Below are positions 46,272-55,246 of a DNA stretch of 64,000 bases, piece after piece (positions within the stretch are counted from its first letter, which is position 1; each line of letters opens with the position of its first letter). Source of the stretch: CAZAYP01 sp964489425 [NCBI: uncultured Verrucomicrobiota bacterium]. Its GTDB lineage: Bacteria > Verrucomicrobiota > Kiritimatiellia > RZYC01. The notes below the pieces were generated by a model. The model worked only from the letters and a program-made list of their open reading frames with translations. It searched no databases and was not told the origin of the DNA. The stretch is taken from positions 52,364 to 116,363 of the forward strand of contig CAZAYP010000006.1 in assembly GCA_964489425.1 (NCBI GenBank), written 5' to 3'. The translations under genes and the position numbers were made by a program.

Positions 46272-47276
46272 ATGGCCAGTCTGGTGGTGCAGATGCCCGC
46301 CCTTAACGAGGAGCGGACCATCGCGGAAGTGATCGCGCAAATCCCGCGCCGCATCCCGGGCGTGGACGAGGTGCGCGTCGTAGTGGTCGATGACGGGTCC
46401 ACGGACCGCACCGGCGAACTGGCGCGCGCGGCCGGAGCGGACGTGGTGCGCCATGGGCAGCGCCGCGGCGTGGGTGCGGCCTTCCGCTCGGGCATCGAGC
46501 GCGCCACGGCCCTGGGCGCGGACTACGTGGTCACCATCGACGCCGACGGCCAGTTTGATCCCCACGACATTCCCCAGGTGATCCAGCCCCTGCTGGACGG
46601 CTCGGCGGACTTCGTCACCGCGTCCCGGTTCATCGACCCCGCGCTGGCGCCGACAATGCCGTACATGAAGCGCTGGGGCAACGACTTCATGGCCCGCTGG
46701 ATCAGCCGCCTGACCGGCCAGCGGTTTTACGATGTGTCCTGCGGGTTCCGCGCCTACTCGCGCAACGCCTACCTGCGCCTGGTGCTGCTGGGCTCGTTCA
46801 CCTACACCCACGAAACCTTCCTCAACCTGGCGTTCAGCGGGGTGCGCATCCAGGAGGTCCCGGTCCGGGTGCGCGGCGTGCGTGAGTTCGGCACGTCGCG
46901 CGTGGCCAACAACCTGTTCAACTACGGGTGGCGCACCTCCAGCATCATCCTCAAAACCTACCGCGACTACCGTCCCTTGCGCTTCTTCGGGTACCTGGCG
47001 CTGGTCCTCTTCCTCATCGCGCTGGGGTTTGCCGGGTTCCTGGCCTACATCAAGGTCACCACCGGCGGGTTTTCGCCGCACAAATGGTCCGGTTTTGTGG
47101 CCGGCGCCTTGGCCGGCGCGAGCATGGCGATCTACATGATGGGCGTGGTGGCGGAAATGCTCGACCGCATCCGCGTGGCCCAGGACGAGACCTTGTTCCG
47201 CGTGCGCCAACTCGAATACCGCCTGGCCAAGCTGACCGAAACCCGGCCGCCCGATCCGCCGGCCAGGGCCGGGTAG
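46272..47276 (+). CDS. Family 2 glycosyltransferase, DPM1-like with membrane tail
   Basis: A 334-residue protein with an N-terminal GT-A domain of the dolichol/polyprenol-phosphate mannosyltransferase kind: MPALNEERTIAEVI, VVVVDDGSTDRTG and VTIDADGQFDP with the metal-binding Asp residues. Two membrane helices follow (about 245-265 and 278-300), then a short coiled tail. Such enzymes move a sugar from a nucleotide to polyprenyl phosphate, the donor used by GT-C enzymes such as the DUF2723 protein encoded at 41203. GGAGGT lies seven bases before the ATG. Confidence 0.89.
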   Translation: MASLVVQMPALNEERTIAEVIAQIPRRIPGVDEVRVVVVDDGSTDRTGELARAAGADVVRHGQRRGVGAAFRSGIERATALGADYVVTIDADGQFDPHDIPQVIQPLLDGSADFVTASRFIDPALAPTMPYMKRWGNDFMARWISRLTGQRFYDVSCGFRAYSRNAYLRLVLLGSFTYTHETFLNLAFSGVRIQEVPVRVRGVREFGTSRVANNLFNYGWRTSSIILKTYRDYRPLRFFGYLALVLFLIALGFAGFLAYIKVTTGGFSPHKWSGFVAGALAGASMAIYMMGVVAEMLDRIRVAQDETLFRVRQLEYRLAKLTETRPPDPPARAG

Positions 47277-47290
47277 CGCGGGGTCGCTCC

Positions 47291-48439
47291 ATGCCCGTTT
47301 CCGGCCCCCTGGTATTGTCCTACTGGAACCTGAACGGGTTTGCGTTCGGCGGCGCGCGCCGCATCGAGGCCTTGTTGCGCCTGCTGGGCCCACGCACGCT
47401 GCTGTGCCAGCCGGCGCCGGCGCACCCGCAATACGAAACCGTGCCGTTCCGGCCCGACCTCGGCCGCCGCAAGCTCGGCATCAACTGGGGGATCTTCAAC
47501 TTCATGCTGCCCGGGGCCGCGCGCGCCGCGCGCCGGGCCGTGGCCGGCCAGCCGCCGCTGATCGTGGCCACCTCGATCTGGGCGTTCATCCCGGTGCGGC
47601 GCGAGACCGCCATCCCGGTGGTGCTCGACGCGCACGATGTCAGCGCCCTGGCCCTGGCCGAGCGGTTCGGCGCCGGCCACCCCTTTACCCGCCAGGTGCG
47701 GCGCTGGGAAGGCCGGGTGGTGCGCAGCGCCCGCCACGTGTTTGTCTGTTCCGCCGGCGACCGCGAGCAGATGATCTCCATGTACGGCGTGGCGCCCGAC
47801 CGGATCACGGCGGTGCCCAACGGCGTGGACCTGCCGGCGTTCGCGGTCCCGGCCACGGACCTGCCGCCCGCCATCGAGCGCGAGTTGCAGGGGAAAACCG
47901 TGCTCTTTTTCATGGGCAAGCTGGACTACCAGCCCAACCGGGCCGCCCTGCGGTTCATGAACGACCAGCTCCTGCCCGCGCTGGAGCAGGCCCGGCCCGG
48001 CCGGTTCAAGCTGCTGGTGTGCGGCGGGCCGCGGCCGGCCGGCGCGTGGCACCCGGCCATGCTGCTCACCGGCCGGGTTCCGGAGGTGCTCCCCTACGTG
48101 CAGCGGGCCGACCTGTGCCTCGCGCCGCTATTCACCGGGTCCGGCACGCGCCTCAAGATTCTGGAATACCTGGCCGCGGCCAAGCCGGTCGTGGCCACGC
48201 CCAAGGCCGCGGAAGGGCTCGTGGCGCAGGACAACCGCGACCTGGCGCTGGCCCCGGCCCCGGAGTTCGCCGCCCGCGTGCTGGCCCTGGCCGGGGATCC
48301 GGCCGCCGGCCGCGCGCTGGGCCTGGCCGGCCGCGAGCTGGTGCGGCAGCACTACGATTGGAACGCCATCCGCGAGCAATGGAAGACGGTCCTCGGCCCG
48401 TGGCTGGCCGCGTCCGCGCCCGACCCGGCCGCCGGCTGA
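47291..48439 (+). CDS. Family 4 glycosyltransferase
   Basis: A 382-residue GT-B protein. The N-terminal half resembles the glycosyltransferase 4 acceptor-binding domain (PVVLDAHDVSALALAERFG, then FVCSAGDREQMISMYGVAPD and TAVPNGVD). The C-terminal half has the donor-binding pattern VLFFMGKLDYQPN, then GSGTRLKILEYLAAAKPVVA with its preceding acidic region. It starts 14 bases after the GT2 gene. It would extend an envelope or exopolysaccharide glycan; the sugar is unknown. It converges on the cyclase gene, with 16 bases between. Confidence 0.88.
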   Translation: MPVSGPLVLSYWNLNGFAFGGARRIEALLRLLGPRTLLCQPAPAHPQYETVPFRPDLGRRKLGINWGIFNFMLPGAARAARRAVAGQPPLIVATSIWAFIPVRRETAIPVVLDAHDVSALALAERFGAGHPFTRQVRRWEGRVVRSARHVFVCSAGDREQMISMYGVAPDRITAVPNGVDLPAFAVPATDLPPAIERELQGKTVLFFMGKLDYQPNRAALRFMNDQLLPALEQARPGRFKLLVCGGPRPAGAWHPAMLLTGRVPEVLPYVQRADLCLAPLFTGSGTRLKILEYLAAAKPVVATPKAAEGLVAQDNRDLALAPAPEFAARVLALAGDPAAGRALGLAGRELVRQHYDWNAIREQWKTVLGPWLAASAPDPAAG

Positions 48440-48455
48440 ATGCGGCTGGCCAGGC

Positions 48456-50594
48456 TTACTTTTCGGCCAGGTTCCAGATCCCGTCCCAGTCGCCGCCGGA
48501 TGCCAGCAACTCGCGGCATTGGGCCGCGTATTTGCGGGCCACGGGGTCCTGCTCGAGCGGCTGCAGGATCGCCAGCGCCTCCGCCCACTTGCGCGCGCCG
48601 CACAGGCCCAGCGCGTTGTGGAACAGCGCTACCGCCGGTGGTTCCCCGCCCCCGAGCGCGACCAGTTCCAGCACCTTGACCGGCGTCTTGCGGCCCACCA
48701 CGCGGATCGCCCCGAGCCGCCGGCCGACAAAGGCGTTGGCGGTTTGGAGCCACGTGGTTTCCGAGGCCATGGTGTAGGTGCCGAACGCCTTGTTGGCGCC
48801 CTCGAGGCGCGAGGCCAGGTTGGCGGCATCGCCCAGCACGGTGTAATCGAACCGGCGCTGCGATCCCATGTTGCCCACCACCACCTCGCCAGTGTGCAGG
48901 CCGACGCGCATGTACAGCTGGCTGCCGGTGCGCCGGGCGAACTCCTCGCGCCGGGCCGCCAGCTTCTGCTGGCACAGCAGCGCCGCCCGGCAGGCGCGCC
49001 GCGCGTGGTCCGGCTGCGGCAGCGGCGCGTTCCAGAAGGCGATGATGGCATCGCCCTCGTACTTGTCCAAGGTGCCGCCCTCGTCGAGGATGATGTTGGT
49101 CATGTCGGTGAGGTAATCGTTCAGCAGGGTGGTCAGCTCGGTGGGGTTGAGTTTTTCCGAGAGGGAGGAAAACCCCTGCAGGTCCGAGAAGAAGATGGTC
49201 AGCTCGCGCTTTTCGCCGCCCAGCTTGAGCTGCTCCGGGTGCAGGAGAATGGCGTCGATCACCTCGGGGCTCAAGTAATGTTTGAACGCGCCCTTGATGA
49301 ACGCCTTCTGGCGGCCTTCGGTGGCGTAGCTGTAGACCAGCGCGCCGGCCAGGGCCAGGGCCACGGCCCCGGCCTGCGGCACCATGGGGTACCAGTAGCC
49401 CAACCCGTACGCGCCGAACGCCGCGGCCACGGCCAGCGCGAGGAACGCCACGATGCAGAGCACGCTGTGCCACGCCCGCCGGCTGAACACCACGGCGGCG
49501 CTGCCCAGGCAGGCCAACAGGCCCACCAGCAGCGCCAGCAGCGCGGCCGGCATCTCGCGCATGGGGTCCATGGCCAGCAGGTTGTCCAGCATGGTGGCGT
49601 AGACCATGACGCCCGGCGCCACATTGCTGATGGGCGTGGGCCGCAGATCCATCAGCCCGGGCGCACTGAAGCCGAACAGCACGTACGCGTCCTGGAACTC
49701 GCGCGGATCCACCAGGGGCTCGCCGCCCGCCTGCAGGCGCAGCTCGGACTGCAGGATGGCCTGGGCGCTGTAGGGCCGGTACACGTCACTCAGGGTGCCG
49801 CGGTAGCAGAGGATCATCCGCCCGCGGCGGTCCAGCGGCACTCGGCGCGTCCCGATGTGCAGCCAGCCCGGCTCCAGCCGCAGGGGCTCCAGGTCCTGGA
49901 TATTGGCCGCCACGGCCGCCAGCCGGTACAGCCCGAATCCCAGTGCCGGCACCACCTGGCCGTCAAACAGGCGGAACAGGCTGGCCCGGCGGATCACCCC
50001 GTCGGCGTCCGGTTCCCCCTTGACATCGGCCAACAGGGCGGCGTTGGTGGCCACTTCCGGCACCGGGAACGTGGCCCGGGGCAGGGCCAGGCCCGCGTCA
50101 TCGGCGGCGCGCCGCACGGCGTCCAGGTTGGCCACCTGCAGCGGGCTGGGCCGCAGGTCCGCGGGCCAGGCCGTGGCCGACCCCTCGTCGCGGCCCAGGA
50201 ACAGGGCGCCCACAAAACCGCCGCTGGCGTGGATGGCCGCGCCGAACGCCTCGTCATCCGCCACGCCATACTTGGACGGCTCGGTGAACAGCACGTCGAA
50301 CCCGACCGCCCGCGCGCCACCGCGCTGGCAGAACTGGAGGATCGGCGCGTAGACCTCGCGCGGCCAGGGCCACGACCAGTCGTTCTCGCGCGCGCCCCAG
50401 TCGAGCGAGGCCTGGTCAAGCAGGATGATCTTGATCTGTTGCGACTGGGCGCTGGGCCGGGCAAAGACCCGCGCGCGCCAGCTCCAGGTGGGGTATTCCA
50501 GGCCGTCGAGGGCGCCGGCCCACCACAGGGCCAGCATCACCGCGGCGGCGCCCGCGCCCATCAGCGCGGCGGCCAAGAGTTTTTTGCGTTTCAT
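48456..50594 (-). CDS. CHASE2-domain adenylate/guanylate cyclase
   Basis: A 712-residue protein. The N-terminal membrane anchor (LLAAALMGAGAAAVMLALWW) precedes an extracytoplasmic CHASE2 sensor (about residues 30-330, with IKIILLDQASLDWG and GARAVGFDVLFTEPS). Three membrane helices follow (about 345-415), then a class III cyclase domain (about 455-640). The metal-binding Asp residues are in LTIFFSDLQGFSSLSEKLNP and DKYEGDAIIAFWNAP, and HTGEVVVGNMGS is also conserved. It should make a cyclic nucleotide in response to an envelope signal. It lies 18 bases after murA, which ties the sensor to cell-wall and DNA-repair genes in one transcript. Confidence 0.92.
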   Translation of the reverse strand: MKRKKLLAAALMGAGAAAVMLALWWAGALDGLEYPTWSWRARVFARPSAQSQQIKIILLDQASLDWGARENDWSWPWPREVYAPILQFCQRGGARAVGFDVLFTEPSKYGVADDEAFGAAIHASGGFVGALFLGRDEGSATAWPADLRPSPLQVANLDAVRRAADDAGLALPRATFPVPEVATNAALLADVKGEPDADGVIRRASLFRLFDGQVVPALGFGLYRLAAVAANIQDLEPLRLEPGWLHIGTRRVPLDRRGRMILCYRGTLSDVYRPYSAQAILQSELRLQAGGEPLVDPREFQDAYVLFGFSAPGLMDLRPTPISNVAPGVMVYATMLDNLLAMDPMREMPAALLALLVGLLACLGSAAVVFSRRAWHSVLCIVAFLALAVAAAFGAYGLGYWYPMVPQAGAVALALAGALVYSYATEGRQKAFIKGAFKHYLSPEVIDAILLHPEQLKLGGEKRELTIFFSDLQGFSSLSEKLNPTELTTLLNDYLTDMTNIILDEGGTLDKYEGDAIIAFWNAPLPQPDHARRACRAALLCQQKLAARREEFARRTGSQLYMRVGLHTGEVVVGNMGSQRRFDYTVLGDAANLASRLEGANKAFGTYTMASETTWLQTANAFVGRRLGAIRVVGRKTPVKVLELVALGGGEPPAVALFHNALGLCGARKWAEALAILQPLEQDPVARKYAAQCRELLASGGDWDGIWNLAEK

Positions 50595-50612
50595 CCGGGT
50601 TCCTTTCAGCCG

Positions 50613-51890
50613 TCAAGCGACGCGGACCATGTCCGCGCCGAGGGCGCGCAGGCGCTCGTCCACGCGCTCGTACCCGCGGTCCACCACCTGGGCGTTCTCG
50701 ATGACGCTCTCGCCCCGCGCGCACAGCGCGGCGATGATCAGCGCCATGCCGGCGCGGATGTCCGGGCTGTTCATGTGGGCGGCGTGCAGGCGCGCGGGGC
50801 CGGTCACCACCACGCGGTGCGGATCACACTGCACGATCTGCGCGCCCATGCTGATGAGCTGGTCCACGAAATACAGCCGGCTTTCGAACAGTTTCTCAAA
50901 AAACAGGACCGTGCCGCGGGCCTGGGTGGCCAACACCACCAGCACGCTCATCAGGTCCGACGGCAGGGCCGGCCAGGTGCCGTCCTCGATCTTGGGGATG
51001 GCGGACTGGAAGTCGGACCGGACGCGCAAGGTGGCGGGCGCCTTGAACACCAGGCGCCGGCCGGCGGTCGACCACCCGAGGTCGAGCTTGCCGAACGCCT
51101 GCGCCAGCACGGCCAGCCACTCCCCGGCCGGCGCGGGCTTGATCTCCAGGCGGCCGCCGGTGGCCGCGGCCGCGGCCAGGAAGCTGCCGATCTCGATGTA
51201 GTCCGGGCCCACCGCGTGCCGCGCCCCGCCCAGGGTCCGCACCCCGTCGATCTGCAGGCGGTTGGTGCCCAGGCCGCCGATGCGCGCGCCCATCTTGTTC
51301 AGCAGCAGGCCCAGGTCCTGCACGTGCGGCTCGCAGGCCGCATTGAAGATGGTGGTCCGGCCGGGCGCCAGCGTCGCGGCCATCATGGCGTTCTCCGTGG
51401 CCGTGACGCTGGACTCCTCCAGCAGGATGTAGGCGCCCCGGAGGTGGCGGCGGCGCAGCGCAAACTCGCGGTCACCGCGGATTTCCAGGCCCAGCGCCTG
51501 CAGCGCCTGGAAATGCGGGTCCAGGCGGCGCCGGCCGATGACGTCTCCGCCGGGCGGGTGCAGCACGGCTCGGCCGTGCCGGGCGGCGAGCGGACCGGCC
51601 ACGAGGATCGAGCTGCGCACCCGGCGGCACAGGTCGGCGCGCAGCTCCGTCTTCTTCAGCCCGGCGGCGCACAGCGCCAGGCGCCCGCCGCGGCCGCTCA
51701 CGCTCACGCCCAGGTCGGCCAGCAGCTCCAACATGACCCGCACATCCTCGATGTCCGGCACGTTGCGCAGGTGCACGGGCTGGTCGGTCAGCAGGCACGC
51801 GGCCAGCATGGGCAGGGCGGCGTTCTTGTTGCCCACCGGCTGCAGGGCGCCCGCCAGCCGCCGGCCGCCATGGATGATGAAGCGGGCCAT
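50613..51890 (-). CDS. murA: UDP-N-acetylglucosamine 1-carboxyvinyltransferase
   Basis: MurA catalyses the first committed step of peptidoglycan synthesis, adding enolpyruvate to UDP-GlcNAc. The 425-residue length is normal. Lys22-Asn23 (GNKNAALP) and the PEP-binding RRVRSSILVAGPL are present, along with later family motifs such as ENAMMAATLAPG. The catalytic-loop Cys (Cys115 in E. coli) is Asp116 here, in HPPGGDVIGRRRLD. This substitution is known from naturally fosfomycin-resistant MurA proteins. The ATG starts one base after the recN stop, so the genes are co-transcribed. Confidence 0.93.
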   Translation of the reverse strand: MARFIIHGGRRLAGALQPVGNKNAALPMLAACLLTDQPVHLRNVPDIEDVRVMLELLADLGVSVSGRGGRLALCAAGLKKTELRADLCRRVRSSILVAGPLAARHGRAVLHPPGGDVIGRRRLDPHFQALQALGLEIRGDREFALRRRHLRGAYILLEESSVTATENAMMAATLAPGRTTIFNAACEPHVQDLGLLLNKMGARIGGLGTNRLQIDGVRTLGGARHAVGPDYIEIGSFLAAAAATGGRLEIKPAPAGEWLAVLAQAFGKLDLGWSTAGRRLVFKAPATLRVRSDFQSAIPKIEDGTWPALPSDLMSVLVVLATQARGTVLFFEKLFESRLYFVDQLISMGAQIVQCDPHRVVVTGPARLHAAHMNSPDIRAGMALIIAALCARGESVIENAQVVDRGYERVDERLRALGADMVRVA

Positions 51891-51891
51891 G

Positions 51892-53568
51892 TCAGCGCCT
51901 GCGGCCCGCGTTGGCCAGCATCTCGCGGGCGTGCTCCAGGGTCACGCGGGTCAGGTCGCGGCCGCCGAGCATGCGGGCCAGCTCCTCGACCCGCGCCGCG
52001 TCCGCCAGGCGGGCCACGCGCGAGACCGTGCGGTGGTTATGCACGGTTTTTTCGACCACGAAATGGGCCTGGCCGCACACGGCGACCTGGGGAAAGTGGG
52101 TGATGCAGATCACCTGGTGGCGCCGGGCCAACTCCGCCACCTTGCGGCCCACGGCGCCGGCGGTTTCGCCGCCCACGTTGGTGTCGATCTCATCAAACAC
52201 CAGCACCGGGATGTGGTCGTGGCCAGCCAAGGCGCACTTGGTGGCCAGCATGATCCGCGAAATCTCGCCGCTGGAGGCGATCTGCCGCAGCGGGCGCGGC
52301 GGCTCGCCCTCGTTGGGGGCGAACATCATCTCGATCGCGTCGCCGCCCGAGGGCCGCAGCGGCGTCTCGGCAAACTCGAGGCCGAACGCGCCGCGCGCCA
52401 GCCCCAGGGTTTCCAGCTCGCGCGCCACGGCCTTGGTCAGCTTGGCGGCAGCCAGCTTGCGCCGCCGCCGCAGGTCCCGGGCCTGGGTGTCCAGTTCCGC
52501 TTCGACGGCCAGGATCTCCCGGTCCAGCGCGGCCAGCTGGTCGCCGCGGCCGGCCAGGGCCTGCAGGCGCGCCCGGGACTGCTCAAGCAGGGCGAGCACC
52601 TCGGGCACGGTGGGTCCGTATTTCTTCTTCAGGGATTGGTACTGGGCCAGGCGCTGGTCGAGCCAGGCCAGGCGCGTCGGGTCGTCGTCCAGGCCTTCGA
52701 CCCGGCGCTGGACATCGGTGATGAGCTCCTGCGCCTGGCGCGCCATGGACTCCAGGTTGCGGGCCCATTCTTCGGACGCGGGAAACAGGCGTGCCAGCTC
52801 CACGGCCGACTTGCGCCCGCGCACCAGGGCGTCGAACGCGGCCGACTCGCCTTCGCCGAGGTGCGCGAGCATTTCGGCAGCCAGCTCGCGGATGCGCTGG
52901 GCATGGCCCAGCGCATGGTGCTCGGCTTGGATCTTCTCCTCTTCCTCCACCGTCACCTGCGCGTCGCCGATTTCCTTGACGCGGAACGCCAGGAGGTCCA
53001 TCTGCTCCGCCACGGCCGCGCCGTCCATGACCGCCAGCTCCGCCTTGCGCCGCAGAAGCTCAGCGCGGCCGGCATACGCCGTGCCGTAGGCCTGCCGCGC
53101 GCCTTGCAGCTGGCCGTATTCGTCCAGGAGGTCGAGCTGGGCCTCGGGCCGGAACAGCGACTGGTGATCGTGCGGGCCGTGGAAATCCACGAGCGCGTCG
53201 CCCAACTGCTTGAGCACCGGCACCGTGACCGGGCTGTCGTTCACGAAGTTCTGCGTGGCGCCGCCGGCCTTGAGCACCCGGCGAATGACCAGCGTCCCGT
53301 CCTCGCCCGGCGCCAGCCCGAACTGCTCGAGGACCGCGTTGATCCGGCCGGGCTCCGCAAGCTGGAACTGCGCCTCGGCCTGGGCAGCCGACTCGCCGGT
53401 ACGGATCATGGACTTGTCGGCGCGCCCGCCCAGCAGCAGTTCCAGGGCGCCCATGAGGATGGATTTCCCGGCGCCGGTTTCGCCGGTGATGACGTTCAAG
53501 CCGCCTTCAAATTCCACCTGCGTGGTGTCGGCCAGAGCCAGGTTCTTGATGCGCAGGGCGGCCAGCAT
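51892..53568 (-). CDS. recN: DNA repair protein RecN
   Basis: A 558-residue SMC-like ATPase acting in double-strand-break repair. The N-terminal Walker A is ITGETGAGKSILMGAL (about residues 27-42). Central coiled-coil arms surround about residues 150-370. The C-terminal signature is ASSGEISRIMLATK, and Walker B is VLVFDEIDTNVGG. The opening MLAALRIKNLALADTTQVEF is typical of RecN. It lies 26 bases after the DUF503 gene and one base before murA. Confidence 0.95.
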   Translation of the reverse strand: MLAALRIKNLALADTTQVEFEGGLNVITGETGAGKSILMGALELLLGGRADKSMIRTGESAAQAEAQFQLAEPGRINAVLEQFGLAPGEDGTLVIRRVLKAGGATQNFVNDSPVTVPVLKQLGDALVDFHGPHDHQSLFRPEAQLDLLDEYGQLQGARQAYGTAYAGRAELLRRKAELAVMDGAAVAEQMDLLAFRVKEIGDAQVTVEEEEKIQAEHHALGHAQRIRELAAEMLAHLGEGESAAFDALVRGRKSAVELARLFPASEEWARNLESMARQAQELITDVQRRVEGLDDDPTRLAWLDQRLAQYQSLKKKYGPTVPEVLALLEQSRARLQALAGRGDQLAALDREILAVEAELDTQARDLRRRRKLAAAKLTKAVARELETLGLARGAFGLEFAETPLRPSGGDAIEMMFAPNEGEPPRPLRQIASSGEISRIMLATKCALAGHDHIPVLVFDEIDTNVGGETAGAVGRKVAELARRHQVICITHFPQVAVCGQAHFVVEKTVHNHRTVSRVARLADAARVEELARMLGGRDLTRVTLEHAREMLANAGRRR

Positions 53569-53594
53569 GGGTCAAGCCGGGGTAAGTCCGTGCA

Positions 53595-53876
53595 TCAGAG
53601 CAGCTCCGTCTGGATTTCGAGCAGCACATGGCGCGGGTTGCCGTGCAGCATTTCGGTGAGCTCCGCCAGCCGCTGGTCCACCACGTCTTTCTCGGCGGCC
53701 ACGGTCACGAACGCCAGCTCGGAGAACTGCCACGCGTCCTGCTGGCCCACCTCGGCGACGCTCACGTTCATCTTGTTCAGCACGCGGTCCTTGAGGCTGC
53801 GCAGCACCGAGCGCTTATCCTTGAGCGAACGGGACTCGGGAATGCTGATCCGCGCCTGTAACAGTCCAATGACCAT
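53595..53876 (-). CDS. DUF503 (YlxP-like) small protein
   Basis: A 93-residue ferredoxin-like-fold protein of the DUF503 family: MVIGLLQARISIPESRSLKD, then KRSVLRSLKDRVLNKMNVSVAEV, a conserved opening (given here in parts). The family is usually encoded with ribosome-maturation or translation genes, where it is called YlxP, but its function is unsettled. Here it sits between the TMEM43-like gene and recN on the same strand. Confidence 0.9.
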   Translation of the reverse strand: MVIGLLQARISIPESRSLKDKRSVLRSLKDRVLNKMNVSVAEVGQQDAWQFSELAFVTVAAEKDVVDQRLAELTEMLHGNPRHVLLEIQTELL

Positions 53877-53900
53877 GCCGATCTCCCGCTGTCGGCCAGG

Positions 53901-55091
53901 TCAGCCGGCAGCCGGCGCCGCGGGCGGCGCCGCCGGTGGCGCCACATCTTTTTTCTTGTGCGCCTTGCTGATCAGCAGCCAGAACGCGCCCACGGCCACG
54001 CCCAGCAGGATGATGCCCAGCAGGGGCCGGTAAATGAACCACGCGATGGCAATGGTCAGCAACGAGAGCGACACGGAGAGCAGGAACGCCACCAGGCCGG
54101 TGCCCATGCCCACCAGGCTGCCGAGGAACGGCAGCACATCCGCGAGCACCGACAGGGGCTTGAAGACCATGGACAGCCCGATGAACATCAGGAACCAGCC
54201 CAGAACGCGCAGCAGCCAGGTGATGATCTTGTTTTGCGTGTGGGCGTTGGCAAACATCTGCTGCGCGTCCAGCCGGCCGAGTTCCAACAGATCGATGGTC
54301 TTGCCCACCTTCGTGGGGTACGGCACGAACGTGCTCCCGGACTGCTTGGCGATCACGCTGACGTCCTGGGGCTTGACCGACTTGAACGAGATGCGCAGGT
54401 CGCCGACCGCCGGCGCGGCCGGGTCTTTGCCCATGTAAAACGTGTTGGCCTGCAGGAGCAGCGGGCTGATGCGGTTGGTCAGCCCGACGGGCATTTCGGG
54501 AACAGGCAGCGACTGGAAGGAGCTGATCCGCAACACCTGGCCGGGCTGCAGCTCGAACGCGCCGAGGGTCACGTCGTCGGCCTGCCAGGTCTGGCTGGCA
54601 AACCGCATCGCCCCGGGATTCTCGTGGCCGGTGGGTTCCTGGAAATTGCTGGAGGCGATCACGTCATCGGACCAGGTTTTGCTGTAGGTGTAGGTGGTCA
54701 CGGTTTCTTCGCCGCCGCCGAGCTTCTTGCGCGTCTCGGACTGCGACTTCTCGGACCATTGGTACATTTCCACCGCGCGCTGCAGTTGGATGGCGTTGAC
54801 GGCGGAGATACCGAACTCCGCATCGTCCAGGGTGCCCGGGGTGGTGGCCAGGCCGGACACGTGCACCAGCTTGCCTTCGCTGGCCGGGTCGACCTTCTCG
54901 GCGTCCACGCTCACGACGGCGCCTTCGCCCTCCTTGAGGCTTTTGTAGGTTTTGACCGAGTTGCCTTCGTTCCAGAACAGCAGGGGAAACGCCACGACAA
55001 ACAGGATTAAGCCAAATATAACCCCGCCAAACGCATTGCCCAACCGACTGCCCCACGACTTGTTGGTTACCGTTACGATCCTGTCCGCCAT
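53901..55091 (-). CDS. TMEM43-family membrane protein
   Basis: A 396-residue protein matching the bacterial TMEM43 (DUF1625) layout. It has an N-terminal membrane helix (IFGLILFVVAFPLLFWNEG), a large extracytoplasmic domain of about 240 residues and three or four C-terminal helices (about 285-375). The conserved WNEGNSVKTYKSL segment and the YQWSEKSQSETRKKLGGGEE stretch fit the family. Its bacterial role is unknown. AAGGAGG lies a few bases before the ATG. The 155-base gap to clpC could hold a promoter; none was clear. Confidence 0.88.
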   Translation of the reverse strand: MADRIVTVTNKSWGSRLGNAFGGVIFGLILFVVAFPLLFWNEGNSVKTYKSLKEGEGAVVSVDAEKVDPASEGKLVHVSGLATTPGTLDDAEFGISAVNAIQLQRAVEMYQWSEKSQSETRKKLGGGEETVTTYTYSKTWSDDVIASSNFQEPTGHENPGAMRFASQTWQADDVTLGAFELQPGQVLRISSFQSLPVPEMPVGLTNRISPLLLQANTFYMGKDPAAPAVGDLRISFKSVKPQDVSVIAKQSGSTFVPYPTKVGKTIDLLELGRLDAQQMFANAHTQNKIITWLLRVLGWFLMFIGLSMVFKPLSVLADVLPFLGSLVGMGTGLVAFLLSVSLSLLTIAIAWFIYRPLLGIILLGVAVGAFWLLISKAHKKKDVAPPAAPPAAPAAG

Positions 55092-55246
55092 GATGAATTC
55101 CTCCTTGGTGGGTCCACCCCACTCGCGCGTATGTACCCGATCCCGCCCATGGGTTCAACACTATTCACGATCTGGCGGGCGCGTGGCCGTTCCGTTGGGA
55201 TCTTCCCACAGGCGCAGAAGCTCCGGGATGTTATCGGCGCCGCGGC

